Both the position numbers and the translations under genes were made by a program. This document shows positions 47,762 through 56,862 of a stretch of DNA of 64,000 nucleotides, one piece after another; positions within the stretch are counted from its first letter, which is position 1, and each line of letters starts with the position of its first letter. The notes beneath the pieces are model-generated. The model did no database searches. It had not been told where the DNA came from and saw only the letters and a program-made list of their open reading frames with translations. The stretch covers positions 367,346 to 431,345 of the forward strand of contig NZ_JACEZT010000002.1 in assembly GCF_014042345.1 (NCBI RefSeq). Direction: 5' to 3'. The DNA comes from Rugamonas brunnea (lineage in GTDB: Bacteria; Pseudomonadota; Gammaproteobacteria; Burkholderiales; Burkholderiaceae_D).

Positions 47762-50665
47762 ATGATTAAAGAAACTGTACTGTCGCGCTCGCTGCGCCTG
47801 ATGTTCTCGGGCGGTGTAGCTGTAGGTTTCGGTTTGCTGGCCCAGCCTGTGCTGGCGCAGCAAGCAACCACTGACACGACCATCCAACGGGTGGAAATTA
47901 CCGGTTCGTCGATCAAACGGATCGCCAAGGAAGGCGCTTTGCCGGTTCAAGTGCTGAACCAGGACGAGATCAAGAAGAGCGGCGCTACCTCGGCGTCCGA
48001 TCTGATCCAGATGCTGCCATCGATGCAAGGCTTCGTGCCATCGTCGAGCTCCGTCAACGGCGGCGGCGGCGGCGCCACCACCGCGGCACTGCACTCGCTG
48101 CCATCGAAATACACGCTGGTGCTGCTGGATGGCCAGCGCATGGCGCCAACGGCCGTGGGCTCGGGCCAGGGCGGCGGCTATGCCGTCAACATCGAATCGA
48201 TCCCGCTGGAAGCGGTTGAGCGCGTCGAGATCCTGACCGACGGCGCTTCCGCCCTGTACGGTTCGGACGCCATTGCCGGCGTCGTCAACTTCATCCTGAA
48301 GAAGAACAACACCAAGGGCGAAGCCTTCGCCACCTACAACCAGCCGAAAAAATCGGGTGGCCGCTCGTCGAGCATGGGCATCACCAAGGGCTGGGGCGAC
48401 CTGGACACCGACAAGTTCAACGTCCTGTTCTCGTACAGCCACGACGAACAGCAGCGTCTGACCGCGCTGCAGCGTGACTTCTCGGCCAAGGGCGCTTTCT
48501 TCAAGTTCAGCAGCGGCGGCAAGGACTACTTCTTTGACCAGCGCACCGGCAACACCGAGCCGGCCAACCTGACCTTCAACGTGCGTCCAATCGGCTCGAC
48601 CGTGGATACCCACGGCGTGGCCATCAATCCGTACCTGGCCGCCAACGGCAACTGCGGCAGCGCGCTGGCTGGCGCCGCCGGTTCCCAGTGCCGCTTCAAC
48701 TACGCCGCCACCGTGGAGAACATCCCCGGCAACCGCCGCGACAGTGGCCTGCTGAAAGGCACGCTGCAACTGAACGAAGACACCAAGCTGTGGGGTGAAC
48801 TGGTTCTGTCGAGCTTCGCCATGACCGCCCAGTTCGCACCATCGGCGCAGCCGATGGGCGTGAACTCGACCACCCGCTTCCCTGGCCTGTACGCCAAGTA
48901 TGTGCAGCCTTACCTGGACGCGAACGGCCTGGAAAACCCAACCCAGAAAGCAACCCTGGGCTACCGTTCCGTGCTGGTCGGCGGTCGTACTGACGAGTTC
49001 GTGACCGACGCACGCCACTTCGCGGCCGGTATCGACGGTGCAGCGGCGGGCTGGAACTACACGGCCAGCCTGATCCTGTCGAGCAGCAAGATCAAGGACA
49101 ACGCGGCTGGCGGTTACACCGACTTCACCCAGCTGTCGAACCTGGTCGCCACCGGCGCCTACGACCCTGTGATGGGCACCGGTGCTGGCCTGCTGAAGAA
49201 CGCGCTGCTGAACGGCGTCAACTTCTCGACCACCGACTCCAAGCTGAACACCATCCATGCTGGCGCTCAGCATGACCTGATGGAGCTGGGCGGCGGTACG
49301 TCGATCATCTCCCTGGGTGGCGACTACTCGAAGACCCACTACCAGACCGCGTACAGCCCGCTGATCCTGTCGCAGTCCGGCTTCTCGACCCAGCCAGCGT
49401 CCGACGACTACCCAGTCGGCGGTAACTATGGCCAGGTGCCGTTCGACGCCAGCCGTAACAACTGGGGTGCGTACACCGAGATCCTGCTGCCTGTCACCAA
49501 GACCCTGGAAACGACCATTTCCGGCCGTTACGACAGCTATGGCAAGACCCACAGCAACTACATCTTCGCGACCGTGCCTGATGCCAACGGCATCCAGCAG
49601 CAACTGGCCAGCGGCGATCTGGGTAACACCAGCAAAGCCGGCACCTACAAGATCAGCGCCCGTTGGACGCCGGTCGACACCGTGCTGGTGCGCGCAGCGT
49701 ACGGCACCGGTTTCAAGGCGCCTAACATCAACGACATCGCCGGTGCCAACACCTTCGGTGGCAGCACCTCGGGCAGTTATGCTTGCCCATTCCCTGGTTC
49801 GACCGGTTGCCTGGTGGGCAATGCCCAGTACGACCTGCTGAGCGGTCCTAACGGCGCCAGCGGTTCGGCCGGCCTGCAGCCTGAGAAGTCCAAGCAGTGG
49901 ACCTTCGGCGGCCGTATCGAACCGGCGAAGGGCCTGTCGCTGGGTCTGGACCTGTGGAACGTGCAGATCCGCAACCAGGTGCTGTCCGCTGGTACGCCTG
50001 AGCAAGTTGGCTTCGCCAACCCGCAGCAGTACAAGTACCTGTTCACCAACCCGTACCCGGACCCAGCTGGTTACACCACCATTGCTTACCTGCTGGCACC
50101 GATCAACGGCGGTGTGGCTAACTACCGCGGTGTGGATTGGGACTTCACCTACCGTGCCAAGTCGTCGATCGGCGACCTGCGCGCGGCCTGGAACGGTACC
50201 TACATGATCAAGCAGAACTACACCACCGAAGCTGGTGGCACGGTGAACTCCGATCTGGGTACCTTCGGTCCTGACAATGCTGTCGTGTTCCGCGTGCAGA
50301 CCAACCTGTCGCTGAGCCTGACCAACGGCAAGATGACCAACACCGTGACCGCGCACTACAAGTCGGGCTACCACGACCAGGCATACCCGGTCGGTACCTC
50401 GATCTACGCTGCGAATCCAGATGGTACGAAAGGTTCGTCCGTGGCATTCGATGGCCTGTGGACGCCTTCGTACACCACCTTCGACTGGCAGGGTAAGTAC
50501 GACTTCGGTAAGTTCAGCCTGACCGGCGGCGTGAAGAACATCTTCGATCGCAACCCACCACTGACCCTGCAGAACGCAGGTGGTGGTAACCAGCTGGGCT
50601 ACGATGGTCGTTACGCTGATCCGATCGGCCGTTCGTTCTACCTGACCGGCAACGTCAAGTTCTAA
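47762..50665 (+). CDS. TonB-dependent receptor with SRSLRLM-type signal peptide
   Basis: A 967-residue outer-membrane receptor. Signal peptide about 1-32 (MIKETVLSRSLRLMFSGG..., ending QPVLA), TonB-box/plug start IQRVEITGSSIKRIAKEGALPVQ, plug motifs DLIQMLPSMQGF, YTLVLLDGQRM and ERVEILTDGASALYGSDAIAGVVNFILKK; barrel ends FYLTGNVKF. I chose ATG 47762 because AAGGATAGCA precedes it and the signal peptide begins there; an upstream in-frame ATG at 47633 is not conserved. Codon use (CCA, GGT, CGT, CCT frequent) is more like glnA and gapA than like the other receptors, suggesting high expression. Substrate unknown. Confidence 0.93.
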   Translation: MIKETVLSRSLRLMFSGGVAVGFGLLAQPVLAQQATTDTTIQRVEITGSSIKRIAKEGALPVQVLNQDEIKKSGATSASDLIQMLPSMQGFVPSSSSVNGGGGGATTAALHSLPSKYTLVLLDGQRMAPTAVGSGQGGGYAVNIESIPLEAVERVEILTDGASALYGSDAIAGVVNFILKKNNTKGEAFATYNQPKKSGGRSSSMGITKGWGDLDTDKFNVLFSYSHDEQQRLTALQRDFSAKGAFFKFSSGGKDYFFDQRTGNTEPANLTFNVRPIGSTVDTHGVAINPYLAANGNCGSALAGAAGSQCRFNYAATVENIPGNRRDSGLLKGTLQLNEDTKLWGELVLSSFAMTAQFAPSAQPMGVNSTTRFPGLYAKYVQPYLDANGLENPTQKATLGYRSVLVGGRTDEFVTDARHFAAGIDGAAAGWNYTASLILSSSKIKDNAAGGYTDFTQLSNLVATGAYDPVMGTGAGLLKNALLNGVNFSTTDSKLNTIHAGAQHDLMELGGGTSIISLGGDYSKTHYQTAYSPLILSQSGFSTQPASDDYPVGGNYGQVPFDASRNNWGAYTEILLPVTKTLETTISGRYDSYGKTHSNYIFATVPDANGIQQQLASGDLGNTSKAGTYKISARWTPVDTVLVRAAYGTGFKAPNINDIAGANTFGGSTSGSYACPFPGSTGCLVGNAQYDLLSGPNGASGSAGLQPEKSKQWTFGGRIEPAKGLSLGLDLWNVQIRNQVLSAGTPEQVGFANPQQYKYLFTNPYPDPAGYTTIAYLLAPINGGVANYRGVDWDFTYRAKSSIGDLRAAWNGTYMIKQNYTTEAGGTVNSDLGTFGPDNAVVFRVQTNLSLSLTNGKMTNTVTAHYKSGYHDQAYPVGTSIYAANPDGTKGSSVAFDGLWTPSYTTFDWQGKYDFGKFSLTGGVKNIFDRNPPLTLQNAGGGNQLGYDGRYADPIGRSFYLTGNVKF

Positions 50666-50687
50666 TGCCGTAAGGCTTAGTACCCAC

Positions 50688-50717
50688 AAAAACCCCGGGC
50701 TTGCCCGGGGTTTTTTT
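50688..50717 (+). terminator. Intrinsic terminator after TonB receptor
   Basis: ACCCCGG/CCGGGGT stem with loop GCTTGC, followed by a seven-T run. Confidence 0.92.
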
Positions 50718-50765
50718 ACGCCTGTTGAATGGGCCGGGCCCCGTGGCGCATGTTTGCCGGGCATG

Positions 50766-50795
50766 AAAAAAGGGCGGTGATCGCTCACCGCCCTC
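50766..50795 (-). terminator. Intrinsic terminator of the downstream minus-strand receptor
   Basis: On the minus strand AGGGCGGTGA pairs with TCACCGCCCT around a 4-nt loop, followed by six Ts, placed after the receptor stop at 50833. Confidence 0.88.
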
Positions 50796-50832
50796 CGTTC
50801 CGGACCGGCCGGGCCGGTCACGTCAGTTCAGC

Positions 50833-53616
50833 TTAGTTGAACTTGTACTGCGCGCCCACTTTGAAGTAGCGGCCGGTGGCGCCGGAAGCGTCCATCGGGT
50901 TGAAGCTCATGCCGCCGTAGGTCAGCGGGTCGAGCGGGGCGATCTTGTCCAGCACGTTGTTGATCGACGCGTACAGTTGCAGTTGCTTGCTGTAGTTGTA
51001 GCGGGTCGACAGGTCCAGCGTGGTGAACGAGGCCAGGCGGCAGGCGCCGTTCGGCGATTTGCTGCCATCGGCCATCAACGTGGCGCAGTTGGCGCCTTCA
51101 TAGCGGATGTTCTTCATGTCCGAACGGTAGTTGATGGTGCCGCTGACGTTCCAGTCACCCTTGTCCCACGAGGTGATCAGGTTGATCTTGTCCTTCGGCG
51201 TGCCGGCGCAGTCCGACGTATCGCAGTTGCCATGGGTGCCGGCGAACTGGAAGGTCTGGTTCTTGTCGGCGCGTACCCAGGAAGCCACGTGCGACCACAC
51301 CAGGTTGATGGTGGCCTTGCCGTAGTTGCCCAGGCGCAGGCGCTGTTTGACGTCCAGGTCGATACCCTTGACTTCCGTGTAGCTGGAATTCTGGTAAGGG
51401 GCCTTGGAGATCAGCAGCGTGCCCGAGTTCGGGATCACGACGCCGTTCACCACCAGGTTGTTATCCAGGCGCACGGCCGACGGCAGCGATGCCGCTTCCA
51501 CGTACGACAGCGGGTTGATCTCGTTGGTGCGGCGGATCTTCCACGCGTCCAGCGACATGTTGGTGTCGTTCAGCGGGTCCCAGACCATGCCCAGCGTGTA
51601 GCCCTTGGACTTCTCCGGCGCCAGGTTGGGGTTGCCAACCTTGACGGCGCCGATCTGGATGTTGCAGTCCAGCGTGGTGGCGCCGCCGGCGGCTGGCTTG
51701 CCGCCCGGGCAGCGGACTGGATCGACCACCGACGACGAGCCGGTCGACTGGCTGTCGGCGCTCGCTTCGGCCACGCCGGGGGCGCGGAAGCCTTCCGTGT
51801 AGGTGCCGCGCAGCGCGAAGGTCTTGACCGGGGTCCATTTTAGGCCCAGTTTCGGCGTGGTCGAGTTGAACTGGCTGTAGTGGTCGTAGCGCAGGGCGGC
51901 CGACAGTTCCACCGTCTTCACGATCGGCGCCAGCACTTCGGCGTACATGGCCGAGACCTTGGTCTCGCCCTTGGCGGCCACGTAGCTCGAGTTGGTCGAG
52001 CCATCGGCGGTGCCGCTCAGCGATGGGTTGTCCAGTTGCTCGCGGCGGTGCTCGGCGCCCACGGCCAGGCCCAGGTTGCCGCCTGGCAGCGCGAACAGTT
52101 CACGCGAGGCCTTGAAGTCGACGATGTCGAGCTTGGTGCTCGAATCGGAAGTGGCGTTGGTCACCATGGCCGCGTACAGCGAGGCCGGGTTCTTGTACGC
52201 CTGCGAGCCAATGTAGTACGGGAAGTACTGGCTGGTCGGGTCGCCCAGGGCGGCTTTCACCACCTTCATGTTCAGCTGGTTGGTCCACTCGATGTGCAGC
52301 TTCGATTCCGAGTGGGTCAGGCCGGTGTCGTAATCCCAGCCGAAGGCCGTGCCCTTGGCGCCGATGACGAAACGGTTGAACTGGTTGTTGGCGATGTGGT
52401 TGCTTGGACCCACGTCGAACATGGCGTAGCGCATGCGGGTGTTCACGCCGAAGATGTTCTGCGGGTGCGATGCGGCCATCTGCACGTCGTTGCTGTACAG
52501 GATGATGCCGGTCGGATTGGCCGCCGTGCCGGGGAAGGTCACGTTAGGCGTGGCCGAGACGGGTGCCAGCATGAACGAGCTGTTACGCTGCGAGTAGCCC
52601 AGTTCCGTGTAGATCTGGTGGTCGGCGTTCAGTTGCAGCGTGCCGCGGGTGTACAGGTTGACCGTTTCGACGTTCGGTTGCAGCGAACGGAACTGGTCCT
52701 GCGACCACAGGCAACCACCGGCCGGGTCTTGTTTGACGGTTTGCGAGAACTGGCTGCAGCCGTCCAGCGACACGAAGTTGCCCGTCTTGGGATCGCGCAG
52801 CGCGCCGGTCGGGGTGTAGGAGGCGTTGCCGGGGGTGATGTAACCGCCCATGTACTGGGTGTTCTGGGTGTAGCCCCAGGGACGGATGTCGCCATGGCCG
52901 ATCCAGCCGCGGTCGGCGCGGTCGGCGGCGGCCAGCAGGTCCGATTTCTTGTACTCGGCGTTGAACACCAGGTTGTACTTGTCGTCGTCCAGGTTGCCCT
53001 TGCCCACGGTCAGGGCGATGTTGTTCTGCTTGTTGTCGCTGTAGCGCGAAGCGCCGGTGTCGGCCTTCAGTTGCACGCCTTCGAAGTCCTTGCGCAGGAT
53101 GATGTTGACCACGCCGGCGATGGCGTCGGCGCCATAGGTCGAGGAGGCGCCGTCCTTCAGCACTTCGATGCGTTCCACGATCTGCATCGGGATGGTGGAC
53201 AGGTCGGTGAAGCTCTTCTGGCCGTCATCGGCACGGGCGTAGGGCGCCATGCGGCGGCCGTTCAGCAGCACCAGGGTCGAGGTGGCGCCCAGGCCGCGCA
53301 GGGAAATGGCGGTCGAGCCGGCGGCGAAGCCGCTGCCGAAGCCGGTGGGCAGCGAACCGGCGCCGTCCACGGTCAGGGTTTGCAGGAATTCGGCGACCGT
53401 CGCCTTGCCGGACTTCATCAGTTCCTCGCGGCCGATCATCTGGACCGGGGAGGCGGTTTCGGCCGAAGCACGCTTGATGCTCGAGCCCGTGATTTCGACG
53501 CGCTGGATGTTGGCGTCTTGTGCGAATGCCGGCTGGGCCAGGCCCAGGCTTACTGCCGCCACGCCGCCCGAGAACATCAGGCGCACGGAACGGGAAATTA
53601 CCGTTTCCATCATCAT
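50833..53616 (-). CDS. TonB-dependent receptor with SRSVRLM-type signal peptide
   Basis: A 927-residue outer-membrane receptor. Signal peptide about 1-32 (MMMETVISRSVRLMFSGG..., ending QPAFA), then IQRVEITGSSIKRASAETASPVQ, plug motifs EFLQTLTVDGAGSLP, SLRGLGATSTLVLLNGRRM and ERIEVLKDGASSTYGADAIAGVVNIILRK. Its plug resembles the 22.9-kb receptor (SLRGLG...STL, KDGAS) more than its signal-peptide siblings, so it looks intermediate. Unusually the protein ends QYKFN, with Asn after the aromatic residue that normally closes the barrel. Start at 53616 follows TGGAG. Substrate unknown. Confidence 0.93.
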   Translation of the reverse strand: MMMETVISRSVRLMFSGGVAAVSLGLAQPAFAQDANIQRVEITGSSIKRASAETASPVQMIGREELMKSGKATVAEFLQTLTVDGAGSLPTGFGSGFAAGSTAISLRGLGATSTLVLLNGRRMAPYARADDGQKSFTDLSTIPMQIVERIEVLKDGASSTYGADAIAGVVNIILRKDFEGVQLKADTGASRYSDNKQNNIALTVGKGNLDDDKYNLVFNAEYKKSDLLAAADRADRGWIGHGDIRPWGYTQNTQYMGGYITPGNASYTPTGALRDPKTGNFVSLDGCSQFSQTVKQDPAGGCLWSQDQFRSLQPNVETVNLYTRGTLQLNADHQIYTELGYSQRNSSFMLAPVSATPNVTFPGTAANPTGIILYSNDVQMAASHPQNIFGVNTRMRYAMFDVGPSNHIANNQFNRFVIGAKGTAFGWDYDTGLTHSESKLHIEWTNQLNMKVVKAALGDPTSQYFPYYIGSQAYKNPASLYAAMVTNATSDSSTKLDIVDFKASRELFALPGGNLGLAVGAEHRREQLDNPSLSGTADGSTNSSYVAAKGETKVSAMYAEVLAPIVKTVELSAALRYDHYSQFNSTTPKLGLKWTPVKTFALRGTYTEGFRAPGVAEASADSQSTGSSSVVDPVRCPGGKPAAGGATTLDCNIQIGAVKVGNPNLAPEKSKGYTLGMVWDPLNDTNMSLDAWKIRRTNEINPLSYVEAASLPSAVRLDNNLVVNGVVIPNSGTLLISKAPYQNSSYTEVKGIDLDVKQRLRLGNYGKATINLVWSHVASWVRADKNQTFQFAGTHGNCDTSDCAGTPKDKINLITSWDKGDWNVSGTINYRSDMKNIRYEGANCATLMADGSKSPNGACRLASFTTLDLSTRYNYSKQLQLYASINNVLDKIAPLDPLTYGGMSFNPMDASGATGRYFKVGAQYKFN

Positions 53617-53965
53617 TACCAAAAACTCCATAGAAAGATATCTAGACGGCGGCAAAACGCCCACCCTGCCACCTCGTGGGTAGCGGAGCGGAAAGCATCA
53701 GTCGCCAATTCTTTCCAAAAATCACTAAATGTATTTTTAGAAGGGGCGCATCAGACACTACGTGATCTTGCTTGTCAAACAAAATCGTCATTATTGATGT
53801 GTAAATACAACGTTTTGTTTGCACTCTGCAAATGCGGGAAAACAGATTTGCTGCGACGCAGCATCCGACTTTACGGAAAATTTGGGGAAACGGCAGGAAA
53901 GCCACTGCGCAAGTTGCGTGGCATTGCAGCATATTGGCCTCAGTTATTGTGCGACGCGGTATCGA

Positions 53966-53982
53966 TGCACCTTGACGGTGCG
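53966..53982 (+). promoter_or_regulatory. NtrC-like site A upstream of peptide ABC operon
   Basis: TGCACCTTGACGGTGCG matches TGCACC-N5-GGTGCA at 11 of 12 defined positions, 105 bp before the substrate-binding protein ATG. Confidence 0.6.
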
Positions 53983-53987
53983 AAAAA

Positions 53988-54004
53988 TGCACCAAATTGA
54001 TGCA
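53988..54004 (+). promoter_or_regulatory. NtrC-like site B upstream of peptide ABC operon
   Basis: TGCACCAAATTGATGCA matches TGCACC-N5-GGTGCA at 11 of 12 defined positions. Its centre is 22 bp from site A, two helical turns. Confidence 0.6.
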
Positions 54005-54086
54005 AAAACTTCGATGTCGGGATGGGGGAATTCGGTTATCGTTATGGTTGTTTGCTCATTAGAAACCACCCATCGCGAGCCACCGG

Positions 54087-55886
54087 ATGACGGCAACACG
54101 CATCAGGAATCTGTCCATGCTGGCCTGCCTGCTCGGCTTGCCAGCGGCAATCCCGGCGCACGGCGCGGACGCGGCCAAGACCCTGCACTACATCCTGCCG
54201 GCGGCTGAAACCAGTTTCGATCCGGCCATCGCGCGCGACCTGTACACGGGCCACGTCAACGAAGCCATCTTCGAGACGCTTTACACCTACGATTACCTGG
54301 CGCGCCCCGTCAAGCTGGCGCCGCAGACGGCGGCCGCGCTGCCGGAGATCTCGGCGGATGGTAAGACTTACACCATCCGCCTCCAGCCTGGCATCTTTTT
54401 CACGCCCGACCCCGCGTTCGGCGGCAAGCGGCGCGAACTGACCGTGGCCGACTATGTGTACGCGTGGAAGCGGCTGTTCGATCCCCGCCTGGCGTCGCCC
54501 CACACCTGGCTGCTCGAAGGCAAGATCGTCGGTCTGGACCAGCTGGCGGCCGACGCCGCGCGCAGCGGCAGGTTCGACTATGACCGTCCGGTGGCGGGGC
54601 TGGAACAGCTTGACCGTTACACGCTGCGCATCCACCTGACGCAGACCGATTTCAACCTGGGCATGATCCTGGCCTATGTGCCGTTGGCGGCCGTGGCGCG
54701 CGAAGTGGTGGCGCGCTACGGCGACGGCAAGGGCGAGGTGGCCGATCATCCGGTGGGCACGGGCGTCTACCAGTTGGGGCAATGGGTGCGCGGTAGCCGC
54801 ATCGTGCTGGAAGAAAATCCCGGCCACCGGCCCATGGTGTGGAATTTCCAGGCCGGCGACGATCCCGACGACCAGCGCATCGTGCGCCAGATGCGGGGCA
54901 AGAAGATCCCGCAGATCGGCCGCATCGAGATCACCGTGCAGCTGGAGGACCAGTCGCGCTGGCTGTCGTTCACCAGCGGCGCGGCCGACCTGTTCTGGCT
55001 GGACGGCCCGCTGGCGCCCAAGGCCCTGCTCGACGGCAAGTTGCGGCCGGAGCTGGCGGCCAGGGGCATACAGTTGTCGCGCCTGATCGACCCCGAGATC
55101 ACCTATTACTACTGGAACATGCAGGACCCGGTGCTGGGCGGCCTGAGCAAGGAGAAGATCGCCCTGCGGCGCGCGATCGCCATGGCCCACAACGTGGACG
55201 AGGAAATCCAGCTGGTGTGGAACGGCCAGGCCACGCCCGTGCACTATCCGATCCCGCCGGGCGTGGTGGGCCATGACCCCCGTTACCGCAGCCTGCTGCA
55301 ATACGATCCCGTGCTGGCCAACAAGCTGCTCGACCGCTACGGCTACAAGAAGGGCGCCGACGGCTGGCGCACGCTGCCCGATGGCAAACCGCTGCGCGTG
55401 CGCTACACCTCGCGCAACGAAGCCAGTGGCGTGCTGCAGGCCGAGCTGTGGCGCAAGACCTATAATGCGCTGGCCATCCACATGGACAACGAGCGCATGA
55501 TCCTCGCCGACATCATGCAGGCGGAAACCCTGTGCAAGCTGCAAACCCGCAATTTCCAGTGGATCGCCGATTTCCCCGATGGCGACAACTTCATGCAATT
55601 GTTCTACGGCGCCAATGTGCATCAGAACAACGCCGCCTGCTACCGCGATGCGCAGTACGATGCCTGGTACACGGCCAGCCATGCCTTGCCGGCGGGGCCG
55701 GAGCGCGACGCGCTGTACCACAAGATGGCGCGCAGCCTCGAAGTGAACGGCGTGGCGTTGATGGGCTACGCGCGGTATCGCAATATGCTGGCGCAGCCGG
55801 CGGTACTCGGGTATAAAAAGCATCCCATCCTGCACCAGGAATGGCCCTATATCGACCTGGACCGCTCGGCCGGGCCGGCCAGATAA
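54087..55886 (+). CDS. Peptide ABC transporter substrate-binding protein
   Basis: A 599-residue periplasmic binding protein of the SBP_bac_5 (Dpp/Opp) family. A signal peptide (about 1-26, ending IPAHG) precedes AAKTLHYILPAAETSFDPAIARDLYTGHVNEAIFETLYTYDYLARP, the classic N-terminal family start, and later GTGVYQLGQWVRGSRIVLEENP and ITYYYWNMQDPVLGGLSKEKIALRRAIAMA. It delivers peptides or similar solutes to the two permeases that follow. First gene of a four-gene operon (binding protein, two permeases, fused ATPase), in the same order as yejABEF. Confidence 0.92.
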   Translation: MTATRIRNLSMLACLLGLPAAIPAHGADAAKTLHYILPAAETSFDPAIARDLYTGHVNEAIFETLYTYDYLARPVKLAPQTAAALPEISADGKTYTIRLQPGIFFTPDPAFGGKRRELTVADYVYAWKRLFDPRLASPHTWLLEGKIVGLDQLAADAARSGRFDYDRPVAGLEQLDRYTLRIHLTQTDFNLGMILAYVPLAAVAREVVARYGDGKGEVADHPVGTGVYQLGQWVRGSRIVLEENPGHRPMVWNFQAGDDPDDQRIVRQMRGKKIPQIGRIEITVQLEDQSRWLSFTSGAADLFWLDGPLAPKALLDGKLRPELAARGIQLSRLIDPEITYYYWNMQDPVLGGLSKEKIALRRAIAMAHNVDEEIQLVWNGQATPVHYPIPPGVVGHDPRYRSLLQYDPVLANKLLDRYGYKKGADGWRTLPDGKPLRVRYTSRNEASGVLQAELWRKTYNALAIHMDNERMILADIMQAETLCKLQTRNFQWIADFPDGDNFMQLFYGANVHQNNAACYRDAQYDAWYTASHALPAGPERDALYHKMARSLEVNGVALMGYARYRNMLAQPAVLGYKKHPILHQEWPYIDLDRSAGPAR

Positions 55887-55914
55887 GCGCAGCTAATAAA
55901 AGAAGAAAAAGTTC

Positions 55915-56853
55915 ATGTTTGCTTATATCGTCCGTCGCCTGTGGCAAATGCTGCCCACCATGCTCGGTGTGGTGCTGCTGGTGTTCATCCTGTTCAACTG
56001 GGTGGGCGGCGACCCGGCCTATATCCTGGCTGGCAAGATGGCCAATGCCCAGAGCATCGCCAATATCCGCCACCAGTTGGGCGTGGATGAACCTTATTAC
56101 GTGCAGTTGTGGATCTTTATCAAGCAGATCGTGACGTTTGACTTCGGCCAGAGCTGGGCCACGGGCGAGGCCGTGTCCAGCATCGTGACCACCCGGCTCG
56201 GCCCGTCGCTGACGGTGCTGGTGCCACTGACGGTGCTGGAAACGGCGCTCGGCATCGCGCTGGCGCTGGCCATCGCGTTCGTGCGCGGTTCGCTGACGGA
56301 CCGCGCCGTGATGGTGGCGTGCACGGTGGGCATGTCGGTCAGCATCCTGGTCTATATCATTGTGTTCCAGTATGGCTTGGCTTACCGGCTGGGGTTGTTT
56401 CCGGTGCAGGGCTGGGGCGACGGCTTCTGGATCAACCTGCTGCGTTATGCGCCGCTGCCGATTCTGATCGGGCTGGCCGTCTCGGTGGCGCCCACCTTGC
56501 GCCTGTTCCGCAGCTTCGTGCTGGACGAGGTGGGGCAGGATTACGTGCGCACGGCCCGCGCCAAAGGGCTGTCCGAGCGGCGCGTGATGTGGGTGCACGT
56601 GCTGCGCAACGCCGCCATTCCCATCATTACCTACGTGATGTCCAACCTGCCGGCCTTGCTGATCGGCGCGTTCCTGCTGGAGCGCTTCTTCGGCATTCCC
56701 GGCATCGGGCGCGAGGTGATCCTGGCGGTCGAACGCAGTGATTTTCCCGTCATCAAAGCCATCACGATCTACGTGGCGGCTGCCACCATGGTGGTCAACC
56801 TGCTGACCGACCTGTTGTATCAGGCCGTCGATCCCCGGGTGCAACTGGCATGA
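55915..56853 (+). CDS. Peptide ABC transporter permease, DppB/OppB type
   Basis: A 312-residue inner-membrane permease with about six membrane helices. N-terminal FAYIVRRLWQMLPTMLGVVLLVFILFNWVGGDPA is typical of DppB/OppB. The ATPase-docking EAA loop reads DYVRTARAKGLSERRVMWVHVLRNAAIPIITYV (about residues 203-235), including the conserved AxGLS and the N-A-x-x-P segment. Starts 28 bp after the binding protein gene and is followed 9 bp later by the second permease. Confidence 0.94.
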   Translation: MFAYIVRRLWQMLPTMLGVVLLVFILFNWVGGDPAYILAGKMANAQSIANIRHQLGVDEPYYVQLWIFIKQIVTFDFGQSWATGEAVSSIVTTRLGPSLTVLVPLTVLETALGIALALAIAFVRGSLTDRAVMVACTVGMSVSILVYIIVFQYGLAYRLGLFPVQGWGDGFWINLLRYAPLPILIGLAVSVAPTLRLFRSFVLDEVGQDYVRTARAKGLSERRVMWVHVLRNAAIPIITYVMSNLPALLIGAFLLERFFGIPGIGREVILAVERSDFPVIKAITIYVAAATMVVNLLTDLLYQAVDPRVQLA

Positions 56854-56862
56854 GGCGGCGCG

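Larger units (their letters stand above)
53617..54086. other. Divergent regulatory region, TonB receptor and peptide ABC operon
   Basis: A 470-bp gap without a supportable gene. It holds an AT-rich inverted repeat CAAACAAAA (53776-53784) / TTTTGTTTG (53813-53821) on the receptor side and two NtrC-like palindromes at 53966-54004 on the ABC-operon side. No GG-N10-GC sigma-54 element is found between those sites and the operon start. Confidence 0.6.

Noticed and set aside
54005..54086. Sigma-54 promoter for the peptide ABC operon
   Set aside because: Every GG in the stretch was checked for a GC ten bases on; none fits.
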